Part shown: piece after piece, positions 33,074-43,008 of the stretch
Layout: each line of letters opens with the position of its first letter
Position numbering within the stretch: the stretch's first letter is position 1
Assembly (NCBI GenBank): GCA_910574805.1
Contig: CAJTCV010000012.1
Coordinates: forward strand, 91,047-155,046
Reading direction: 5' to 3'
DNA: 64,000 nt
Source: Lachnospiraceae bacterium
GTDB lineage: Bacteria; Bacillota; Clostridia; Lachnospirales; Lachnospiraceae
The notes under the pieces: generated by a model
Told to the model about the DNA's origin: nothing
Databases searched by the model: none
Seen by the model: only the letters and a program-made list of their open reading frames with translations
Made by a program: the position numbers and the translations under genes

Positions 33074-34341
33074 AGACGGATCTTCCTTTCCTGTGTCTTC
33101 AGATATCTGGTCCGCGCATGTCTGCGGAGTTCGCTCATGAGTCCCAGCACCTGGATGGTTACAAGCGGCGTCATGGCGACCATGGCCACCACGCCGAAGG
33201 CGTTGGTCAGTATATCTGCTCCTGCCGCGGTACAGGCTCCCATGGCGAAGGGCAGGAGAAAAGCTGCTGTCATGGGGCCGCTGGCAACGCCGCCGGAGTC
33301 GAAGGCGATGCCGGTGTAGATCTTCGGCACGAAAAAGGTCAGAAGAAGGGAGATGAGGTGGCCGGGAACCAGAAAATACAGGATCGGAATGCCGGTCAGG
33401 ATACGCAGAATGGAAATCCCCACCGAGACAGCCACACCCACGGAAAGACCGGTTTTCATGGAACCGGCGGTGATGGAGCCGTTGGATACTTCTTTCACCT
33501 GTCTGGTCAGAAGCTGGAACAGAAGAAGCATCCCTGCAATGGGCAGGATGGCAGCGGCAACTTCTCTCAGATAGTCAGGAAATGCCAGCAGGAATTTCTG
33601 CGCCGCGTCTGCTGTGGTATCAATCCGGGCCACGGGAACCATTTTATAAGCGGCGGAATCCGGCTGATAGAAGATACCAAGAATCAGCACGGCCAGTACA
33701 GGGCCGTGCTGCATAATGCCACCAGACCAAAGCTGTCTTCCCCTGAATGCCGGTCACTTCGGAGTGCGGCAAGTCCCACGCCCATGGACATGATAAAGGG
33801 AACCGTCACGGGCCCGGTGGTCACACCGCCGGAGTCAAAGGACACCGGGATAAAAGAAGAAGGGGTAAAGGCTGCGGCAAAAAATACAATACCTATAGAA
33901 GACAAAGAGCAGAAGATTCAAAGGAATCCTGAAAAACATCCGGGCGATGGCCAGCATCATGAAGATCCCCACACCTGCTGCAACTGACAGGATGATGACC
34001 ATGTTCGGGATGGAGGGTACCGGTTCTGCCAGTACCTGAAGGTCCGGTTCTGCCATGGTGATAATGACGCCAAAGACAAAGCTGATAAGGATGGGCCAGA
34101 TGACTTTTTGGGACTTGCTCATCTCGATGCCCATGCCCTCGCCCATGGGAGTCATGGCCAGATCTGCGCCCAGAGTGAAGACGCCCATACCGAAGATCAG
34201 AAGGAGGGCACCGAATAAAAAGAGCACCAGCGTTCCAGCAGCCACAGGCGCCACGGTAATGCTTAAGACCAGCACGATGGCAGTGATGGGCAGAACGGAT
34301 GCAAGCGATTCAAAGATTTTTTCTCTCAGCTGTTTTCTCAA
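33046..34341 (-). pseudogene. DUF1538 membrane protein gene with two compensating frameshifts
   Basis: Starting from a TTG at 34341 (AAAGG upstream), the protein follows DUF1538 to residue ~148 (MFFRIPLNLLLFVFY). It then needs a shift near 33895 to continue as FFAAAFTPSSFIPVSFDSGG, and a shift back near 33705 to continue as GPVLAVLILGIFYQPDSAAY. The first change looks like a one-base gain and the second a one-base loss, leaving ~190 bp out of frame. Normal family members are single proteins with two repeated membrane domains. Either the gene is dead or the assembly has two errors. Confidence 0.8.
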
Positions 34342-34446
34342 ATTGAACGCCTTTCTGTTGAAATTCCGTATTGCAGGGAGAAACACCCTGGAAATACCGT
34401 TATGTAAACTAAAATAACTATAATGGAAAAACAGTGCGTTTGTCAA

Positions 34447-34584
34447 TAAAATGAGGGGTTAAGCTTTTGCTAAGACTTTCCGGTCAGCATTCAACGGCTC
34501 CGTCAAAAGGTGCGGCAGACGGGCTGCGGGAGGATGGGTCTGCCGGATGGTGGACCGGCAACGGTCTGTCCCTGCACAGCAATG
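34447..34584. other. Intergenic region with nothing recognised
   Basis: Short gap between the DUF1538 start region and the HEPN gene 3' end; no promoter, repeat or RNA signal stands out. Confidence 0.4.
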
Positions 34585-35271
34585 TTACAGCGAAGCCGGT
34601 TTCAGATATTCTTCCTGTTCCAGGTATTCTTTCACTTTCTGAGTGGCCTTTTCCAGATATTCAAAGGTCTTTTCGATCATGATTCCAATCTGCTGGCTTG
34701 AAATTTCCCGTCCCACTTCTTCAAAAGAAGCCTCCCCGTGTGCAAGCTTGTTTCGCAGTGTTTTGATGGTCTGGAGTTCGGATGTCCTTTCGCCGAATGA
34801 AATGCCGTATTTTTCAAATATTTTTTTAATAGCCATCGAGTCCAGATTTCCGCTGTAAAGCGGGTAATGTCTGGACATCTCGTCATAGGAAAGGGAAAAT
34901 GTGGCAATACCACGGACGAAATCCATGGCAGCCATGGAATATATGACCGATTCGTGGGTGTTCTCGCATTTGCTTTCTGCGTATTTATAGTAAACCATGA
35001 TGGTCTTTTTCAACTGTTCATTACACTGGTCATAGCGCAGGTGGTTTGCTTTCAGCACTTCATGTATTTTATGCAGACATTTTGTTATGGTAGATTCAAT
35101 CGCGTTATAAAGAAGTATGATGATACTGGCTTTTATGGTCGTTTTGATCATGATCTTGTCAAAAGAAAACTCAGTTGTATTTGAAAAATGTTCGCCGCTT
35201 TCCAGAAAATAAATAAAATTTGCATAGTTCCGGGCTTCCTGTTTTCGGATTGACAGTTCCGCAGCGAACAT
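34585..35271 (-). CDS. MAE_28990/MAE_18760-like HEPN protein
   Basis: 228 residues, all-helical. It has the HEPN ribonuclease motif Rx4H in TLRNKLAHGEASF (~187-199) and the family start IRKQEARNYANFIYFLESGE. HEPN proteins are frequent RNase effectors of toxin-antitoxin and phage-defence modules. It begins one base after the DUF262 stop, so the two are translationally linked. Assignment of this pair to defence is from family knowledge; it is not proven here. Confidence 0.8.
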   Translation of the reverse strand: MFAAELSIRKQEARNYANFIYFLESGEHFSNTTEFSFDKIMIKTTIKASIIILLYNAIESTITKCLHKIHEVLKANHLRYDQCNEQLKKTIMVYYKYAESKCENTHESVIYSMAAMDFVRGIATFSLSYDEMSRHYPLYSGNLDSMAIKKIFEKYGISFGERTSELQTIKTLRNKLAHGEASFEEVGREISSQQIGIMIEKTFEYLEKATQKVKEYLEQEEYLKPASL

Positions 35272-35272
35272 A

Positions 35273-36405
35273 TCAGAGCACCTCCTGCCCGGTTACAAGT
35301 CTGTAGACTGCGTGAATACGTCCATACAGTTTCTGCTTTTTATGAAGCTCATTTGCTACATGCGTATATTGTTTGAAATCGGAAGAACTGATAAAAGAAC
35401 GCACCTTTTCTTTGTTCAGTTCAGGCAGTTCTTTTTGATTTTTCAGAGCAAGCCATACGCCTACAGAGACTGCCTCAAAAACAGAACGCTTTGTCTGAGA
35501 ATTCGGGCCGTGGCGGAAACCATAGGGAAAATTTGCTTCCACATAGCGAATGACCAGATTCATACGGCTGGTGTAGTCCTGAATCTGGGTGTGAAGAGCA
35601 TCTTCCGATAAACTCCCCCATTCTTTGTTTTTTCTGATTAAGTACTCATCTATGAATGAGGTAATTCCATAATTGATTCCTTTATTGTAGACTTGTGTGT
35701 CGCTGAGAGCATAAAATCTCAGCAGAAGTTCTTCGTATTCGCCCCGCTTTGCGAGCCACTTATCCAGTTTGACCAGCTGCCTGTACGCTTCATTTTCTTT
35801 GCAGAACCGGTAAATAAAATCAGTAAACTTGCCGGGATTGCTTCCTTTGCGTTTTTCCATGGGTTTGAGAAGATCGCTGCCGCGGTTAATACGCTCAAAC
35901 ATGTCCGTTTTTACATCGTTGGTGGTTTCTTCTGAAAGCACGATGATACGAAGAGCCGTATTCAGGATCTTACCTTTTCGAGTCTCATCCAGCTCGTCAA
36001 ATCGATAACCGTTTAAAGACGTAATGGATTTCAGATTCCGGAGAGTCAGCGCTCCGTTTAAAAAAGAATGGATGGTTCGTATTCTCTGAGAGCCGTCTAC
36101 AATCTCCCAGGAACTGTCTTTATTTTCTGCAACAAAGATAAAGGGTATGGGCGGCCAAGGACAATGGATTCGATTAGTTTTGACTGACGGTCCTCGTCCC
36201 ATGTAAAATCTCTCTGATATTCGGGAATATAGATGTAGTTGAATTTTCTCTTTCCCGGTCCGTCTTCCTCACTGTCCAGGCTGTCGTTATATTTCTCGGA
36301 AATTGCTTCTACGGTCAAATCGCGGATATCATAGCGCACGGTCCGTCTTTTGGAATAGATCTCTTCTTCCACCTGTGCGAGGCTGGCTTTTTTTGTATTG
36401 GTCAT
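35273..36405 (-). pseudogene. DUF262-domain protein, frameshifted
   Basis: From the ATG at 36405 (AAAGGAG upstream) the frame runs to SKLIESIVLG, then is broken near 36152. The continuation PIPFIFVAENKDSSWEIVDG is in another frame and runs to 35273. A single missing base explains it. The DUF262 (ParB/sulfiredoxin-like) motif EIVDGSQRIRTIHSFLNG is intact, as are the YIPEYQRDFTWD and DMFERINRGSDLL landmarks. DUF262 is the nucleotide-binding/nuclease fold of GmrSD-type enzymes. Total length would be ~377 residues. Possibly phase-variable, decayed, or an assembly error. Confidence 0.8.
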
Positions 36406-36459
36406 TGTTGCAGCTCCTTTCCCTGCTGATTCTGAATCAGCGGCATGGAATTCCTGCAT

Positions 36460-36706
36460 TTATGAATAATGAATTCCAATGCCTTTTGGCACACTTTTCC
36501 GGCTGTATTCAGACACCGGATCTCTGCGGATTCATGCTGTAAAAGCAGAATGAATGATACAGATAAAGGATGTCACAAACAGGGCCTGATGGAAAGCAGA
36601 AAAGGTGATGATGGTCTGTACTCCATATTACCTGACATGCTCTGGTAATATTCGCCAAAAAATGACATTCAAATTTGGCAGAATTTACTGAATTTCATGA
36701 ATGGTA
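36460..36706. other. Gap between defence-like pair and GntR promoter
   Basis: About 250 bp with no gene. It presumably contains the promoter of the DUF262-HEPN pair near 36450-36500; no clear -35/-10 pair could be chosen. Confidence 0.35.
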
Positions 36707-36761
36707 TTGACATTGATCCAGACTGCGTTATAATAAACTCATAACTTGTCTGACAAGTTAT
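36707..36761 (+). promoter_or_regulatory. gntR promoter and autoregulatory operator
   Basis: TTGACA (36707) and TATAAT (36729) with a 16-bp spacer. Just downstream is the 21-bp palindrome ATAACTTGTCTGACAAGTTAT (36741-36761), perfect apart from its centre. The TTGT-N-ACAA core is the FadR-type GntR pattern, placed to block transcription of the regulator's own gene. Confidence 0.8.
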
Positions 36762-36782
36762 CTTGACGGAAAGAAGGAGAGC

Positions 36783-37451
36783 ATGAGGATCAGGAATGTG
36801 AGCGTGACCAGTCAGGTGGTCGATTATCTGAAGGAGAACATCGAATCCGGAGACTGGGCAGTGGGCGAGAAGATCCCGTCCGAAAATCAGATGGTTGAGG
36901 AACTGGGCGTGAGCCGATCCAGCATACGGACAGCATTGCAGCATCTGATCGGGCTCGGAGTCCTGAAAAGCTATCAGGGAAAAGGAACCTATCTGATCAA
37001 CAACCATGTGGAAAGCCAGGAGGAAGCAGAAAACCGGATCACCTCGGAGGACTGCAAGGACATCCGCAAGGTGCTGGAGTTCCGGCAGATTCTGGAGCCG
37101 GACGCCTGCCGGCTGGCGGTGAGGAACTGCATTCCGGAGACCATCGCGTCGCTGGAAGCCTATCTGGAGCAGATGGAGATGTTTCAGGGAGACCGGCCGA
37201 AGTTCGTTCGGGCAGACCTGAAATTCCACGAAGTGATTTGCAGGACGTCCGGAAATACGCTGCTGGAGAAGAGTCTTCACAAGGTATTTGCGGAGACCAG
37301 GAGAAATCATGAACAGATGAATGAGCTTTTCGGGTATGAATCGGGGATCTATTATCATACCTCCATTTTACAGGCATTTCGGGAAAGAGACGCACAGAAG
37401 GCGCATGATGTGATGCATCGCCATCTGGAAGCGGCACTGGAAAAAATGTAA
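36783..37451 (+). CDS. GntR-family regulator, FadR/FCD subfamily
   Basis: 222 residues. N-terminal winged helix (QVVDYLKENIESGDWAVGEK, VEELGVSRSSIRTALQHLIG) and an all-helical FCD effector domain with metal-binding His/Asp positions (ADLKFHEVICRTSGNTLLEK, DVMHRHLEAAL). FCD regulators respond to sugar acids and similar carboxylates, matching the operon that follows. Operator-like sequences at 36741, 37480 and 37595 are its probable binding sites. Confidence 0.9.
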   Translation: MRIRNVSVTSQVVDYLKENIESGDWAVGEKIPSENQMVEELGVSRSSIRTALQHLIGLGVLKSYQGKGTYLINNHVESQEEAENRITSEDCKDIRKVLEFRQILEPDACRLAVRNCIPETIASLEAYLEQMEMFQGDRPKFVRADLKFHEVICRTSGNTLLEKSLHKVFAETRRNHEQMNELFGYESGIYYHTSILQAFRERDAQKAHDVMHRHLEAALEKM

Positions 37452-37479
37452 ATGGGGCAGAGAACAGGAAATCTGTTCT

Positions 37480-37615
37480 TTGTCAGTTAACTTGTATGAT
37501 AACTGACAAGATAACCGGAGCACATGGTCTGCCTGATGTACATTGCAGGGTTAATCTAAAGCTTCAAAATTATTTTCCGTCGAACAGATATAATATAACT
37601 TGTATGATGAGTAAC
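37480..37615 (+). promoter_or_regulatory. Operators and promoter of the sugar-acid operon
   Basis: TTGTCAGTTA and TAACTGACAA form an inverted repeat at 37480-37509 around ACTTGTATGA. A second site, ATAACTTGTATGATGAG, starts at 37595 immediately after TATAAT (37589). This is nearly the geometry of the gntR promoter, so the same repressor probably controls both. Confidence 0.7.
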
Positions 37616-37634
37616 AGGAAAAGGAGGAAAGCAA

Positions 37635-38882
37635 ATGGCAGTATTGATCAAAGACATCCGGGTCATCTGCACGGCTCCCGAGGGAATCAATCTGGTGGTG
37701 GTGAAGGTGGATACGAATCAGCCGGGGCTGTATGGACTGGGCTGCGCCACCTTCGCGTACCGTCATCTGACCGTGAAGCATCTGGTGGAGGAATATCTCA
37801 AACCGCTGCTCGTGGGAAGGGATGCACAGAACATTGAAGAACTCTGGCAGCTCATGCATCAGAACGGATACTGGAGAAACGGTCCCATCGAGAACAATGC
37901 CATATCCGGAATTGATATGGCGCTGTGGGACATCAAGGGAAAGATGGCAGGCATGCCGGTCTATCAGCTTTTCGGCGGCAAGGTGCGGGAAGGCGTCCCG
38001 GTGTACCGGCACGTGGACGGAAAGGATATTGATGAGATCTGTGAAAATATCCTGAAGTATCAGGAGATGGGCATCACTCATCTGCGCTGTCAGTGCGGAG
38101 GATACGGCGGAGCGGACTACGGCTGCACACCGGCGACGGCTCCGGAAGGCGCTCCTGACGGCATGTATCTGGACAGCAGGAAATATATCCGGGATACGGT
38201 AAAGCTGTTCGGACAGATCCGTGACCGGATCGGGTATGAGATGCAGCTGGTGCACGATGTTCATGAAAGAATTGCTCCTTTGGAGGCGGTGAGGCTTGCA
38301 AAGGAACTGGAGCCTTTTGATCTGTTCTTCCTGGAGGATCCGGTACCGCTGGAGCAGACCGGATGGCTTAGAAACCTGCGGCAGCAGACCGGCATTCCCA
38401 TTGCACAGGGCGAACTGTTCAACAATCCGGCAGAATGGAGGACACTGATTACAGAACGTCTGATTGATTTCATCCGGGTACATATCAGCCAGATCGGGGG
38501 TATTACTCCGGCGAGAAAACTTCAGATCTTTGCTGAGCAGTTCGGCGTGCGCACCGCATGGCACGGACCCGGCGACATGTCGCCTCTGGCACACGCCGCC
38601 AACATTCATATTGATCTGGCTGCGCCGAATTTCGGCGTACAGGAATGGTCCGGCATCGAACCGCCGAACTTCGTGATTCAGGAGCTGAAAGGGCCCCACG
38701 GCGCGCTCCTGGAGGTATTCCCGGGCCTTCCAGAATACAGGGACGGCTACGTATACGCCAATGACCGGCCGGGACTGGGAGTGGATTTAAATGAAACGGA
38801 AGCCGCAAAATATCCATGTGAAAAGACTGTGACCACCTGGACCCAGACCCGTGCAAGAGACGGCGCACTGGTCACACCATAA
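37635..38882 (+). CDS. D-mannonate dehydratase-type enolase-superfamily protein (ManD/RspA)
   Basis: 415 residues. N-terminal capping domain, then a TIM barrel with metal ligands in LVHDVHER (~210), FLEDPVP (~236) and QGELFNN (~262). The general base region RTAWHGPGDMSPLAHAANIH (~308-328) is characteristic of the ManD/RspA subgroup. These enzymes dehydrate D-mannonate (some weakly, or D-gluconate) to 2-keto-3-deoxygluconate. The RBS is AGGAGG. First gene of the TRAP/dehydrogenase operon. Confidence 0.88.
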   Translation: MAVLIKDIRVICTAPEGINLVVVKVDTNQPGLYGLGCATFAYRHLTVKHLVEEYLKPLLVGRDAQNIEELWQLMHQNGYWRNGPIENNAISGIDMALWDIKGKMAGMPVYQLFGGKVREGVPVYRHVDGKDIDEICENILKYQEMGITHLRCQCGGYGGADYGCTPATAPEGAPDGMYLDSRKYIRDTVKLFGQIRDRIGYEMQLVHDVHERIAPLEAVRLAKELEPFDLFFLEDPVPLEQTGWLRNLRQQTGIPIAQGELFNNPAEWRTLITERLIDFIRVHISQIGGITPARKLQIFAEQFGVRTAWHGPGDMSPLAHAANIHIDLAAPNFGVQEWSGIEPPNFVIQELKGPHGALLEVFPGLPEYRDGYVYANDRPGLGVDLNETEAAKYPCEKTVTTWTQTRARDGALVTP

Positions 38883-38925
38883 AATTAAAATATGCGGAAC
38901 TTTAATCAGGAGGTAAAATCAGGCA

Positions 38926-39942
38926 ATGAGAAAACAGACAGCAGTTCTGACGGCATGCGTGATCCTGGTATCTTTTATCCTGGCCGGATTCAGCATCTGG
39001 AAGGATAACCAGGTGGAGACCGGGCAGGACGGAACCATCACACTGCGCATGGCGCAGACATCGTCAGAGACCGGGGCCATCGGCCAGTCCATGGAGATCT
39101 TTGCGGACCGGATCTATGAGGCCACCGGCGGAAAATACAAGATTGAAACCTATCACAACGGCCAGCTTGGAGCGGAGATCGATACCATCGAAGGGTGCCA
39201 GATGGGAACCATCGACATCGCAGTCGTTAATCAGTCCACCATCGGCAACTTTATCCGGGATTTTCAGGCGTTGGATATTCCGTATCTGATCACTTCCACA
39301 GAGCAGGCGGACGCCGTTTTTCTGGGAGAAATCGGGGATGAATTTCTGGGAAAACTTTCAGGCGTGCAGCTCTACGGGCTGGGAATCTGGGAATCCGGTT
39401 TCCGGAATTTGAGTAACAGCAAGACGGATGTAAACTCCGTGGGAGATGTGGCAGGCCTGAAGGTGCGTACCATGGAAAACCAGATTCATATTGCATTCTG
39501 GAAGGAAATGGGTGCAGACGCCACTCCCATGTCCTGGAGCGAAGCATATACAGCACTGCAGCAGGGGGCGCTGGACGGACAGGAAAATCCCTCCACGGTC
39601 ATTCTGACCAACAATGTGGCTCAGGTAAACGACCGTCTGGCAGTGACCGAGCATGCATACTCCACCGTATTTCTGGTTATGAGTCCAGCGACCTGGGCTT
39701 CTCTGGGGGCGGAATATCAGCAGATATTCACCGACGTGATGAAAGAATGCAGTGTCAGCGAGCGGGAACTGAGCCGTGAGATGGATGCAGAAGCCATTGG
39801 ACAGCTGATGGAACAGGGGATGAGTGTGACGTATCCGGACAAGCAGGAATTTGTTGACAAAGCAGCCGGACTTTATACGGAATGGGAAACAGAGTATGGG
39901 GATGTCATCACCCGGATCCGGAATCTGTCGGCCGCGAATTAA
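38926..39942 (+). CDS. TRAP transporter substrate-binding protein (DctP family)
   Basis: 338 residues with an N-terminal hydrophobic signal/anchor (AVLTACVILVSFILAGFSIW). The DctP fold follows (LGAEIDTIEGCQMGTIDIAV, GLKVRTMENQIHIAFWKEMG), including the arginine of LKVRTMEN that binds substrate carboxylate. It delivers a sugar acid to the DctQ/DctM channel encoded next. There is no lipobox cysteine in the usual place, so it may be anchored by the uncleaved signal. Confidence 0.92.
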   Translation: MRKQTAVLTACVILVSFILAGFSIWKDNQVETGQDGTITLRMAQTSSETGAIGQSMEIFADRIYEATGGKYKIETYHNGQLGAEIDTIEGCQMGTIDIAVVNQSTIGNFIRDFQALDIPYLITSTEQADAVFLGEIGDEFLGKLSGVQLYGLGIWESGFRNLSNSKTDVNSVGDVAGLKVRTMENQIHIAFWKEMGADATPMSWSEAYTALQQGALDGQENPSTVILTNNVAQVNDRLAVTEHAYSTVFLVMSPATWASLGAEYQQIFTDVMKECSVSERELSREMDAEAIGQLMEQGMSVTYPDKQEFVDKAAGLYTEWETEYGDVITRIRNLSAAN

Positions 39943-39956
39943 AGGGGGAGGAAGAG

Positions 39957-40442
39957 ATGGAGAAGATAACAGCAGCTTTTAAGAAATTACAGAAAGCAAA
40001 CAGTGTCCTGATCGGAGCGGCGCTGCTTGCCATGATTGCAGTCGTATTTTTACAGACCTTCTGCCGGTTCGTCATCTTCCGGAGCCTGACCTGGTCCGAA
40101 GAGCTGTCCCGCTATCTGTTCGTGGCGATCATCGCACTGGGCATTAATCTGGCTACAACAAAACATATGTTTGTACGTATTGAGATTATTGATGGATATC
40201 TGAAAGGAAAAGCGCTGCTGGTGCTGAACGTGATCCGCAGGGCAGTAGCCATGTATGTAAGCCTTGTGTTCGTATACAGCGGCTACCGGCTGATTCAGAT
40301 CGGAGGCTATCAGGTCAGCCCCGCCATGGCGATTCCCATGAGCTTTCTGTACGGAATAATTTTCCTGGGGTTTGTGATGAACGCTTTGGCGGTTGTAGTG
40401 GATATTTACGAAGAATTTGCGGATGTAAAGGAGGATTTGTAA
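39957..40442 (+). CDS. TRAP transporter small permease (DctQ)
   Basis: 161 residues from the ATG at 39957 (GGAGGAAGAG upstream). Four membrane helices and the DctQ motif FRSLTWSEELSRYLFVAI (~43-60). Partner of the large subunit starting 2 bp after its stop. Confidence 0.92.
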   Translation: MEKITAAFKKLQKANSVLIGAALLAMIAVVFLQTFCRFVIFRSLTWSEELSRYLFVAIIALGINLATTKHMFVRIEIIDGYLKGKALLVLNVIRRAVAMYVSLVFVYSGYRLIQIGGYQVSPAMAIPMSFLYGIIFLGFVMNALAVVVDIYEEFADVKEDL

Positions 40443-40443
40443 A

Positions 40444-41727
40444 ATGGATGTTGCAGCAATTGCTTTGATTGTGGTCCTGCTGGTGGCCATGGCGTGCGGT
40501 CTGGAGATCACCTGGTCTCTGGGTCTGGCCTGTGTTGTCGCCGTGCTTCTGGATCCCAAACTGACGTTTGTAATCGTTGCCCAGAGAATCTTTGCCAACT
40601 CCAACAGCTTTTCCATGCTGGCGATCCCGGCATTTATGCTGGCAGGAGATGTGATGTCCAAGGGCGGTCTCTCCAAACGGCTGGTTGCCTTTGCGGATTC
40701 TCTGGTGGGATGGATCTCCGGAGGAATTTCTCTGGTGTCCATCGTGGCATGTACCTTCTTTGCTGCAATTTCCGGTTCCTCTGTGGCAACCACAGCAGCC
40801 ATCGGCGGTCTGATGTATCCGGAGATGGTGGAGCGGAAATATCCGGAAGCGTACGCAGCGGCGGTACAGGCCATCGGCGGAACGCTGGGAATCGTGATTC
40901 CGCCCAGTATTGTGCTGGTGATCTACGGAAATATTACGGGGACCGATGTGGGCGCGCTTCTGATGGCAGGTGTGATTCCGGGTATTGTATGCTGTATTTT
41001 CTTATGCATGTATGCATATTTCAAGGCAAAGAAAAATAACTTTCCCAAATCGGACAGGTTTTCGTTCAAACGGTTCCTGGTCTCCTTCAAAGATGCAGTA
41101 TGGGCACTGATTATGCCGATCATCATTCTGGGCGGGATCTATGCAGGCATCTTCACCCCCACAGAATCCGCAGTGGTGGCAGTGGTGTACGGAATGATCG
41201 TCTGCCTGGCAGTCTACCGGGAGATTACCATGAAAAGCGTGTGGGAAATCATTGAATCCACAGCTACGGGAACTGCGAACCTGATGATTCTGGTGGTGAC
41301 GGCCCAGATGTTCGGCTGGCTGATTTCCTACTACCAGATCCCGCAGGCAGTGACAAATTTCATGCTGGCGTTTGTCTCCAACAAATACATGTTCTGGGCG
41401 ATCATCATCATTCTTCTGACGATCTGCGGCATGTTTTTGGAGGTGGGAGCCACCAACCTGATCTTGGGACCGATTCTGGCGCCCATTGCTGTGGCATTCG
41501 GGATTGATCCGGTGCAGTTTGGACTGGTGTTTGTATTCCTGCTGGCCATGGGACAGGCGACACCGCCCTTTGGAACGTGTATGTTTGTAGCGTGCGGGAT
41601 CAGTAAGCAGTCTGTGGGGCAGGTGTCAAAGGAACTGGTTCCGTTTGTGGCAGTGGAGATCTTCTGCGGCGTTCTGTTTGCACTGGTGCCGGCGCTGTCC
41701 ATCTGGCTGCCGTCCATCATCGGGTAG
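40444..41727 (+). CDS. TRAP transporter large permease (DctM)
   Basis: 427 residues, about twelve hydrophobic segments. DctM landmarks include AIPAFMLAGDVMSKGGLSKR, FFAAISGSSVATTAAIGG, IGGTLGIVIPPSIVLVIYG, FTPTESAVVAVVYG and GQATPPFGTCMFVACG. It uses the sodium gradient to import the sugar acid bound by the DctP protein. Intact, unlike the TRAP remnants at 59885. Confidence 0.94.
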   Translation: MDVAAIALIVVLLVAMACGLEITWSLGLACVVAVLLDPKLTFVIVAQRIFANSNSFSMLAIPAFMLAGDVMSKGGLSKRLVAFADSLVGWISGGISLVSIVACTFFAAISGSSVATTAAIGGLMYPEMVERKYPEAYAAAVQAIGGTLGIVIPPSIVLVIYGNITGTDVGALLMAGVIPGIVCCIFLCMYAYFKAKKNNFPKSDRFSFKRFLVSFKDAVWALIMPIIILGGIYAGIFTPTESAVVAVVYGMIVCLAVYREITMKSVWEIIESTATGTANLMILVVTAQMFGWLISYYQIPQAVTNFMLAFVSNKYMFWAIIIILLTICGMFLEVGATNLILGPILAPIAVAFGIDPVQFGLVFVFLLAMGQATPPFGTCMFVACGISKQSVGQVSKELVPFVAVEIFCGVLFALVPALSIWLPSIIG

Positions 41728-41762
41728 AGCCGAAGCAGTTTTCTGTCCAGGATATGACCATT

Positions 41763-41814
41763 CAGATGTCTGCCGCGGGCAGAGGACAGAGTGTCTGTCC
41801 CGGGCAGACATCTG
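41763..41814 (+). other. Stem-loop between dctM and the dehydrogenase gene
   Basis: CAGATGTCTGCC (41763) pairs with GGCAGACATCTG (41803), with an inner CGGG/CCCG extension. There is no T-run, so it may be a processing site or partial attenuator separating transporter and enzyme expression in the 210-bp gap. Confidence 0.55.
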
Positions 41815-41937
41815 GAACGGAAAAACAAGAAACCGTATCCGTCTGTGTAATGCTTCAAAAGGACGGGAAAACAGCGGATAAATTTCCGGTCCGGAGTGTT
41901 CAAAAGACAGGTACAGAGTAGAAAAAGGGGTAAGAAT

Positions 41938-42978
41938 ATGAAAGAAATGATGAAAGAAGTTGTAGTAATCGAGCCGCATAAAGTGGAGGTGCGTGAGGTA
42001 CCGGTTCCGGAACCGGCAAATGAAGACGAGGTACTGATTCAGATGAAATCTGCAGGAGTCTGCGGGAGCGATCATCACATTTATCACGGACTGAATCCCT
42101 GTTCCACGTATCCGCGTATTCCCGGGCATGAAAATGCAGGGATCGTGGTCAGGGCAGGAGCCAATGTGACAAATGTGAAAGTGGGCGATCATGTGATTGT
42201 GGATCTGATCTCCACCTGCGGAACCTGTTATCAGTGCACCCATGGGAGAAAAAATGTGTGTGAACATGTGAAGGTGCGGGGGTCCGGCGCGGACGGCGGC
42301 TGGAGAGAGTATTTTACCGCACCGGCCAAAGAGGTCTATAAAATCTCGGACAGCGTAAGCTGGGAGGATGCGGCGCTGGTGGAGCCTTTTGCCATCGGTT
42401 CTCACTGTACGGCCCGGGGCAGAGTGGCAGAGGACGATGTGGTATTTATTCTGGGAGCCGGTACCATTGGTTCCATTATCCTTCAGTCGTGTAAGGCAAA
42501 GGGCTGCCGGACCGTCATCTGCTGCGATGTCAGCGATTCTTCGCTGGAGCGGGCAAAAGGATACGGTGCAGATTATATCATCAATTCAAAGCGGGAGGAT
42601 GTGGCGGCAAGGATTCAGGAGATCACAAAGGGTCACGGATGCACCGTTGCCTTTGATTCTGCCTGCTTTCCGGGGTCTCTTACCATGTGCATGCAGCCGG
42701 GTATCCTGTGCAATGCAGGGCGTATGGTTCCCATGGGCTTTTCCACGGTGGAAGAGAAGATTACTCAGGCCATGATCAATCAGAGAGAACTGGATATCAT
42801 CGGTTCCCGGATGTCCCAGAATGCCTTTGAACCCACGATCCGACGCATGGAAGAGGGTGCATATCATACCGAGGGGATCGCAACCACGTTTATTCCGTTC
42901 CGTGAAATCGACAGGGTATTTTATCTGATGGATCATCCGGACGAGTCTGCAAAGAAAATGGTCATTCTGTTTGACTGA
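41938..42978 (+). CDS. Zinc-dependent alcohol dehydrogenase, RspB/L-gulonate dehydrogenase-like
   Basis: 346 residues from the ATG at 41938 (AAAGGGG upstream). Medium-chain dehydrogenase: catalytic zinc ligands in GVCGSDHHIYHG and PGHENAG, structural zinc cysteines in STCGTCYQCTHGRKNVCEH, Rossmann GAGTIGSIILQ (~178-188). Its partnership with a ManD/RspA enzyme resembles the rspAB pair. In some bacteria RspB homologues oxidise L-gulonate or L-idonate at C5, feeding a ManD. Substrate here is inferred. Confidence 0.85.
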   Translation: MKEMMKEVVVIEPHKVEVREVPVPEPANEDEVLIQMKSAGVCGSDHHIYHGLNPCSTYPRIPGHENAGIVVRAGANVTNVKVGDHVIVDLISTCGTCYQCTHGRKNVCEHVKVRGSGADGGWREYFTAPAKEVYKISDSVSWEDAALVEPFAIGSHCTARGRVAEDDVVFILGAGTIGSIILQSCKAKGCRTVICCDVSDSSLERAKGYGADYIINSKREDVAARIQEITKGHGCTVAFDSACFPGSLTMCMQPGILCNAGRMVPMGFSTVEEKITQAMINQRELDIIGSRMSQNAFEPTIRRMEEGAYHTEGIATTFIPFREIDRVFYLMDHPDESAKKMVILFD

Positions 42979-43008
42979 GCCGGCCGGACAGATCATAAAG
43001 AAAGGAAA

